Positions 59,078 through 64,000 of a stretch of 64,000 nucleotides of DNA are shown in pieces (within the stretch, counting starts at the first letter, position 1; each line of letters begins with the position of its first letter). A program made the position numbers and the translations under genes. The stretch covers positions 3,738,501 to 3,802,500 of the forward strand of contig NZ_CP088285.1 of NCBI RefSeq assembly GCF_011516645.4. Direction: 5' to 3'. This DNA comes from Bradyrhizobium septentrionale (GTDB lineage Bacteria > Pseudomonadota > Alphaproteobacteria > Rhizobiales > Xanthobacteraceae). The notes beneath the pieces were generated by a model that saw only the letters and a list, made by a program, of their open reading frames with translations, was not told where the DNA came from and did no database searches.

Positions 59078-60099
59078 ATGATTCCGCTCTCCGTCCTCGA
59101 CCTGTCCGTCGTCACCACAGGCTCAAGCCAGCCGTTGCGCTCCGCAACAGCATCGATCTGGCGCGCCATGTCGATGGTCTCGGCTACACACGCTACTGGC
59201 TCGCCGAGCACCACAACCTCGCTTCCGTCGCGAGCCCGGCACCCGATCTGATGATCGGGCAGATCGCGGCGGTGACGCAGCATATCCGCGTCGGCTCCGG
59301 CGGGGTGATGCTGCCCAACCATGCGCCGCTCGTGATCGCTGAGCGCTTCAAGATGCTGGAGGCGCTGTTTCCCGGCCGGATCGATCTTGGGCTTGGCCGC
59401 GCGCCCGGCACCGACGGCGCCACGGCTTACGCGCTGCGCAGCCGGCTCGATCGCCGCGAGGGCGACGATTTCCTCGAGCGGCTGCATGAGCTGACCTTGT
59501 GGGAGACGCGCGATTTCCCGGCCGGCCATCCCTACAACAACGTGGTGGCGATGCCGGACGATTCGCCGCTGCCGCCGATCTGGCTGCTCGGCTCGAGCGA
59601 CTATTCCGCCGAGCTCGCCGCGCAAGTCGGGATGGGCTTTGCGTTCGCGCATCATTTCGCGACCCATGACGCTGTCGCGGCGATGACGAATTATCGTGCG
59701 CATTTCAAGCCGTCGGGCTGGCGCGCGACGCCGCAGGCGATTCTCGCAGTCGCCGTCGTCACGGCGGAGACCGACGCGGAGGCCGAGCAGCTCGCGATGT
59801 CGATGGATCTCAACCGGCTGCGCCGCGACCGTGGCCAATATCTGCCGCTGCCGAGCGTCGAGGAGGCGCAAGCCTATCCCTACACCGACGCCGAGCGTGC
59901 CTCGATCGCGCGCAACCGCGCCCGGTTGTTCGTCGGCAGCCCTGCGACCGTGATGACCAAGCTGCAGCCGCTGATCGCGGTGAGCCAGGCGGACGAAGTG
60001 ATGGTGATATCAGCGGTCTACGATCACGACGCACGGAAGAAGTCCTACAGCCTGCTGGCCGAGGCATTCGGGCTTGCGAAGAACGACGCCGCATCATGA
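59078..60099 (+). pseudogene. LLM-class flavin-dependent oxidoreductase, frameshifted
   Basis: Reading from the ATG at 59078, the first residues are [19 protein letters not shown]. From about 59131 the family sequence continues in another frame as [20 protein letters not shown], then [45 protein letters not shown] and on to LAEAFGLAK. The switch near 59130-59136 needs one inserted base (or two removed), so a single-base deletion is likely. The rest is intact and shows the luciferase-like monooxygenase barrel ([35 protein letters not shown]). Repaired length would be about 340 residues. It may be a true pseudogene or a sequencing error. Confidence 0.85.
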
Positions 60100-60101
60100 T
60101 C

Positions 60102-60219
60102 GTCGTCCCGGCGCAGGCCGGGACCCATACGCCGCGGCGCCGGTTATTGAACAAGCTGGTTGTCGCCGTGCCGCTTACGAAGGCCGGTGGTTATGGGTCC
60201 CGGCCTGCGCCGGGACGAC
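60102..60219. repeat. Mosaic element with a perfect 28-bp inverted repeat
   Basis: The first 28 bases (60102-60129, beginning GTCGTCCCGGCGCAGG) and the last 28 (60192-60219, ending GCGCCGGGACGAC) are exact inverted copies, with a 62-base centre. It is the most perfect member of this repeat class in the window and lies between the frameshifted oxidoreductase and pheA. Confidence 0.9.
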
Positions 60220-60247
60220 TCGTGGAGAGAGACTGCGCTCGCTCCGC

Positions 60248-61108
60248 CTACTCCTGCGTCTCGCTAAACGTCGCGCGGAACGGATGGCCGGGATAGACGC
60301 CGATGATGCGGAATTCGCGCGAGAAGAATTTCAATTCCTCCAGCGCAAAGGCGAGCCCGCGGTCGTCAGGATGACCGTCGACGTCGGCATAGAATTGCGT
60401 GGCGAAGAAATTGCCGTCGACCATGTAGCTCTCGAGCTTGGTCATGTTGACGCCGTTGGTGGCAAAGCCGCCCATCGCCTTGTACAGCGCGGCGGGCAGG
60501 TTGCGCACCCGGAAAACAAAAGTGGTGACCAGCGGCCCCGAGCCCTGCGCCGCCCATTTGGCCTCGCGCGCCAGCACCACGAAGCGGGTGGTGTTGTGGG
60601 CCTCGTCCTCGATGTCCTCGGCGAGAATGTCGAGGCCGTAGATATCGGCGGCGAGGCGGGAGGCGATCGCCGCCACGCTCTTGTCGCCGCGCTCGGAGAT
60701 ATCGCGGGCGCTGCCGGCCGTGTCGCCGGCGACGATCGGCCTGATCCCTAGTTTGCGGATGATACGCCGGCACTGGCCGAGCGCGTGGACGTGGCTCTCC
60801 ACGCTCTTGATGTCGGCGAGCTTGGTGCCCTTGACCGCCATCAGCTGGTGGCGGACCGGCAAAAACCATTCGCCGACGATGAACAGGCCGGAATCCGGCA
60901 GCAGATGGTGGATGTCGGCGACGCGGCCGGCGACCGAATTCTCGATCGGGATCATGCCGAGATCGGCCTCGCCCGAGGTGATCGCGGCCAGCGCGTCCTC
61001 GAAGGTCGCGCAAGGCATCGGCTCGGCGTCGGGATAGGCCTCGACGATGGCGATATGGGAATTGGCGCCAGGCTCGCCCTGGAATGCGATTTTCAGCTTC
61101 TTGGTCAT
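60248..61108 (-). CDS. pheA: Prephenate dehydratase
   Basis: The 286-residue protein has the periplasmic-binding-like catalytic halves (IAFQGEPGANSHIAIVEAYPDAEP, LGMIPIENSVAGRV) with the catalytic NTTRFVVLARE threonine motif. A C-terminal ACT domain begins near FVFRVRNLPAALYKAMGGFATNGVNMTKLES. It converts prephenate to phenylpyruvate in phenylalanine synthesis. The phenylalanine-binding ESRP motif reads ESYM here, which I recall as typical of alphaproteobacterial forms. It has no chorismate mutase domain. It follows kdsB by 33 bases and shares its strand. Confidence 0.95.
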   Translation of the reverse strand: MTKKLKIAFQGEPGANSHIAIVEAYPDAEPMPCATFEDALAAITSGEADLGMIPIENSVAGRVADIHHLLPDSGLFIVGEWFLPVRHQLMAVKGTKLADIKSVESHVHALGQCRRIIRKLGIRPIVAGDTAGSARDISERGDKSVAAIASRLAADIYGLDILAEDIEDEAHNTTRFVVLAREAKWAAQGSGPLVTTFVFRVRNLPAALYKAMGGFATNGVNMTKLESYMVDGNFFATQFYADVDGHPDDRGLAFALEELKFFSREFRIIGVYPGHPFRATFSETQE

Positions 61109-61141
61109 GGGTTCTTTCCTGCGGCGCCTTTTAGCACCCGG

Positions 61142-61882
61142 TCAGGCTTTGGAAAGTATTCTGCGGGCGGTTTCGAGATCGGCCGGGGTGTCGACGCCGC
61201 GCGGTACGGTGTCGACGATGGTGATGTCGATCCGCATCCCGGCCTCCAGCGCGCGCAGCTGTTCGAGCTTCTCCTGCTGCTCCAGCGGCGAGGGCGGCAG
61301 CGCCACGAAGCGCTGCAAAGCGGCCCGGCGGTAGGCGTAGAGGCCGATATGATGGTAGCGCGGTCCGTCGCCATAAGGCGCCGTGGCGCGGGTAAAATAC
61401 AGCGCGCGCAAACGATTTGCCCCGATCGGCGAGCCCACCGCCTTGACGACGCTGGGGGCCCGATCCTCCTCCTCGGTATGGATGCGCGAGGCCAGGGTCG
61501 AGATATCGACCGCGGGATCGTCGAGCGCCGGCATCACGCTGCGGATGGTCTCAGAGGTGATGGTCGGAAAATCGCCCTGCAGATTGACCACGATCTCGGC
61601 ACGGCCGTCCGGGTCGAGGGTCGTCATTGCTTCATGAATCCGGTCCGAGCCCGAGGGATGCTCGGTGCGGGTCATCACGACCTCGCCGCCGGCAGCCTTC
61701 ACCGCTTCAGCGATCTCAGCCGTGTCGGTGGCGACCGCGACCCGGCCGATCCCGGCCTCCTCGGCCCGCCGCAGCACGTGGACGATCATCGGCGCGCCCG
61801 CGATATCGAGCAGCGGCTTGCCGGGCAGTCGGGTGGCGGCCATGCGGGCCGGAATCAGCACCAGGGTGCGGGGTTGGGTCAT
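61142..61882 (-). CDS. kdsB: 3-deoxy-manno-octulosonate cytidylyltransferase
   Basis: The 246-residue protein shows the nucleotidyltransferase start [35 protein letters not shown]. It continues with [31 protein letters not shown] and [42 protein letters not shown] in parts. It activates KDO as CMP-KDO for the lipid A inner core. It is divergent from cycM and transcribed ahead of pheA; the pairing seems historical rather than metabolic. Confidence 0.96.
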   Translation of the reverse strand: MTQPRTLVLIPARMAATRLPGKPLLDIAGAPMIVHVLRRAEEAGIGRVAVATDTAEIAEAVKAAGGEVVMTRTEHPSGSDRIHEAMTTLDPDGRAEIVVNLQGDFPTITSETIRSVMPALDDPAVDISTLASRIHTEEEDRAPSVVKAVGSPIGANRLRALYFTRATAPYGDGPRYHHIGLYAYRRAALQRFVALPPSPLEQQEKLEQLRALEAGMRIDITIVDTVPRGVDTPADLETARRILSKA

Positions 61883-62082
61883 TCGTGTCGGGGCCCGTCC
61901 GGCCTGCGGAAATTGCCGGGGAGGAGGTTGAATTCGGCGCGTTTATACGGGTTGCCAGAGCGCGGGCAAACCGATATCTCAACCCTGCTTGGGGCGGTGC
62001 GATAAGGCCGATTCCCAAGTCTTTCCCCGCGGCCGTATTCCCGGCCTGAAGTCGACATTCAAGGCCCGGAGCCTGACCCGAA

Positions 62083-62628
62083 ATGGACTCCTTCGAACTC
62101 AACAAAATTCTCGGTGCGCTTCTCGGCACCTGCATCGTCGTCCTGGTGATGAGCTTTGCCGCCGGATCGGTGTTTTCCGCGAAGCTGCCGGAAAAGCCGG
62201 GCTTTGAGATCGCGGTGAAGGAAGAGTCCCATGGTGGCGGCGAGGCGGCTGCGGCCGCATCCGAGCCGATCGAGAAGTTGCTGCAGACCGCCTCGGTCGA
62301 GAAGGGCGCGGCGGCCGCCAAGAAGTGCCAGGCCTGCCATACCTTCGAGAAGGGCGGTCCCAACCGCGTCGGTCCGAACCTGTTCGGCGTCGTGAACGAG
62401 GCCAGGGGCGAAGGCCGTGGCTTCAATTTCTCGGCGGCCATGAAGGCCAAGGGCGGCAACTGGAGCTTCGACGACCTCAACAAGTTCCTGACCAATCCGA
62501 AGGGCTTCATCCCGGGCACCGCGATGGGCTTCGCCGGCGTTCCGAAGGACAGCGAGCGCGCCGACATCATCGCCTATCTGAATTCGAACTCGGAGCATCC
62601 GGCGCCGCTCCCGACCGCTTCGAAGTAA
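62083..62628 (+). CDS. cycM: Membrane-anchored cytochrome c (CycM-like)
   Basis: The 181-residue protein has an uncleaved N-terminal helix (KILGALLGTCIVVLVMSFAAGSVF), an Ala/Glu-rich linker and a class I cytochrome c domain. The heme motif is Cys82-x-x-Cys85-His86 in KCQACHTFEKGGPNRVGPNLFG, with the sixth-ligand Met in PGTAMGFAGV. In Bradyrhizobium japonicum CycM carries electrons from the bc1 complex to the aa3 oxidase, whose genes lie at 29-36 kb here. It is divergent from kdsB and followed by a strong terminator. Confidence 0.94.
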   Translation: MDSFELNKILGALLGTCIVVLVMSFAAGSVFSAKLPEKPGFEIAVKEESHGGGEAAAAASEPIEKLLQTASVEKGAAAAKKCQACHTFEKGGPNRVGPNLFGVVNEARGEGRGFNFSAAMKAKGGNWSFDDLNKFLTNPKGFIPGTAMGFAGVPKDSERADIIAYLNSNSEHPAPLPTASK

Positions 62629-62657
62629 CGATTTGCTTCGCGCAAGCATGTGGATGA

Positions 62658-62684
62658 AACGGCCAGGCAATGCCTGGCCGTTTT
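62658..62684 (+). terminator. Rho-independent terminator after cycM
   Basis: AACGGCCAGGCA and TGCCTGGCCGTT are perfectly inverted around a single A, followed by a T run, 30 bases past the cycM stop. The rest of 62629-62843 has no gene. Confidence 0.85.
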
Positions 62685-62843
62685 CGCATGGGCAATCCGC
62701 TGTCGCGGGGTTGTTATAGGGACGTTTCGCCGCACCGATATTGTTCCCGGGCTGACATCATGAGGAAAAAGCAACGTAATTTGTCGAACCGTTGCCTTAT
62801 ATTGGGTCCCATGTAACCGGGGCCGCAAGCAGGAAGAGCGAAT

Positions 62844-64000
62844 TTGCCGATCACCCGACGACACCTCCTTCAAGGCAGCGCACTGGCGGCAATGGCTCCG
62901 GCGCTCGGACTTAACCTCGGCATCTCGGCGATCACGCCGGCGCTCGCCGACGACGCCCCCAACGGGCTGAAATGGCGGCACGGCCTCTCGACCTACGGCG
63001 AAATCAAGTACCCGGCCGACTTCAAGCGCTACGATTACGTCAAGCCGGACGCGCCGAAGGGCGGCGTGGTGCGGCTGTTCCAGCCCGGCACCTATGACAG
63101 CTTCAACCTGGTCGTCGCCGGGTTGAAGGGCACGGTCTCGGCGGCGGTCAGCCGCATCTATGACTCGCTGATGGAAGCCTCGCTCGACGAGCCCGACACG
63201 TATTATGGCGAACTCGCCGAGGCTGCGGCCTTTCCCGATGATTTCTCCTATGTGATCTACCGGCTGCGGCCGGGTTCGCGCTGGCACGACGGCAAGCCCG
63301 TCACGCCGGAGGATGTGATCTTCTCCTTCGAGGCGTGGAAGACGAACAGCCCGATGTTCAGCGCCTATTATCGGCATATCGAAAAGGCCGAGAAGATCGG
63401 CGATCGCGACATCAAGTTCACGTTCGACAGCCCGGGCAACCGCGAGCTGCCGATGATCACCGGCCAGCTCATCATCCTGCCCAAGCATTGGTGGGAAGGC
63501 ACCGACGCGCAGGGCAAGAAGCGCGACATCACCGCGAGCACGCTGGAGCCGCCGCTCGGCTCGGGTCCTTACCGGATCAAGGAGTTCGTTGCCGGACGAT
63601 CGGTGGCGCTGGAGCGCGTCAAGGACTACTGGGGCAAGGACATCCCGATCGCGATCGGGCAGAACAATTTCGAAGAGCTGCGCTACGAGTATTTCCGCGA
63701 CGACACCGTCGCGCGCGAGGCGTTGAAGGCCGACCAGTTCGATTGGTACGGCGAGCGCAGCGCAAAGGAATGGGCTTCGGCCTACGACGTTCCGCCGGTG
63801 CGCGAGAAACGGCTGCTCAAGGAGCTCTTCACCGTCCGCAATCAGGGCCGGATGCAGGGCTGGGTGTTCAACCTGAGGCGTCCGAAGTTCGCCAATGCCA
63901 GGCTGCGCCGCGCCTTCAATTATGCGTTCGATTTCGAAGAGATGAACCGGGTGCTCTCGACCGGCGAGTATCATCGCGATTCCAGCTATTTCGACGGCAT
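62844..64000 (+). CDS. Oligopeptide/dipeptide-type ABC substrate-binding protein (cut by window end)
   Basis: The frame starts at a TTG (62844) after AGGAAGAG and stays open to the end of the window, giving 385 residues so far. The N-terminus is a Tat-type signal (MPITRRHLLQGSALAAMAPALG) with cleavage near ALA-DD. The family-5 binding protein domain follows: LKWRHGLSTYGEIKYPADFKRYDYVKPDAPKGG, SRWHDGKPVTPEDVIFSFEAW, LGSGPYRIKEFVAGRSVALERVKDYWGK, and PKFANARLRRAFNYAFDFEEMNRV in parts. It would bind peptides or similar ligands, like YejA, for an ABC importer. No ATG is available; a long frame on the other strand is a shadow. Confidence 0.9.
   Translation, partial: MPITRRHLLQGSALAAMAPALGLNLGISAITPALADDAPNGLKWRHGLSTYGEIKYPADFKRYDYVKPDAPKGGVVRLFQPGTYDSFNLVVAGLKGTVSAAVSRIYDSLMEASLDEPDTYYGELAEAAAFPDDFSYVIYRLRPGSRWHDGKPVTPEDVIFSFEAWKTNSPMFSAYYRHIEKAEKIGDRDIKFTFDSPGNRELPMITGQLIILPKHWWEGTDAQGKKRDITASTLEPPLGSGPYRIKEFVAGRSVALERVKDYWGKDIPIAIGQNNFEELRYEYFRDDTVAREALKADQFDWYGERSAKEWASAYDVPPVREKRLLKELFTVRNQGRMQGWVFNLRRPKFANARLRRAFNYAFDFEEMNRVLSTGEYHRDSSYFDG

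Overview
The window is high-GC DNA whose gene content and intergenic palindromes point to an alphaproteobacterium of the Bradyrhizobium/Rhodopseudomonas group. The signs are a rhizobial-order aa3 oxidase operon, a CycM-type anchored cytochrome c, many mosaic palindromic repeats between genes, and several TTG/GTG starts. It reads as ordinary chromosome: no rRNA, tRNA, CRISPR array or prophage was seen, and the one clear mobile element is an IS630-family insertion sequence.

Layout. 1-6.4 kb: the tail of an EamA permease, an Nramp-like transporter with unusual motifs, an Lrp regulator divergent from 2,2-dialkylglycine decarboxylase, a coupled TauE/SafE plus TIGR02186 pair, and a Clp-like membrane protein. 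6.5-11.7 kb: a 1191-residue coiled-coil/Sel1 scaffold, a PadR regulator and an NTF2-like protein. 11.8-17.2 kb: a fatty-acid beta-oxidation operon (acyl-CoA dehydrogenase, thiolase, FadB-type enzyme). 17.4-22.7 kb: two small membrane proteins, a divergent GST/MarR pair, glutamate-cysteine ligase, the IS630 element and a secreted double-PAN protein. 23-26 kb: a YjbR protein, lepB and tldD. 26-28.3 kb: an HxlR regulator divergent from a DoxX/DsrE/TlpA cassette. 29.3-35.9 kb: the cytochrome c oxidase operon ctaC-ctaD-ctaB-coxF-ctaG-ctaE-DUF983-surf1.

36-46.8 kb holds two efflux systems. EmrAB is divergent from a TetR regulator. An RND pump is headed by an unknown degenerate hydrolase-like protein and is divergent from a LysR regulator; a beta-barrel protein gene lies between the two. 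46.8-52.8 kb carries a RibD-like reductase and a five-gene chromate/oxidative-stress cluster (rhodanese-ChrB, ChrA, PepSY, CusF-like protein, Tat-exported superoxide dismutase), divergent from a Cj0069-family ATP-grasp protein. 53-58.7 kb: a maleylacetoacetate isomerase-like GST and metF-metH. 59-64 kb: a frameshifted flavin-dependent oxidoreductase, kdsB-pheA, cycM, and the start of an oligopeptide-type ABC binding protein cut by the window edge.

A recurring theme is a regulator divergent from its target with readable palindromes in the shared spacer (Lrp, MarR, TetR, LysR; direct repeats for HxlR). The best candidates for undescribed biology are the exported DoxX-DsrE-TlpA cassette, the pseudo-hydrolase at the head of the RND operon, the composite chromate cluster and the twin boxes upstream of metF. 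Long open frames lying opposite confirmed genes were treated as GC-driven shadows and left out.
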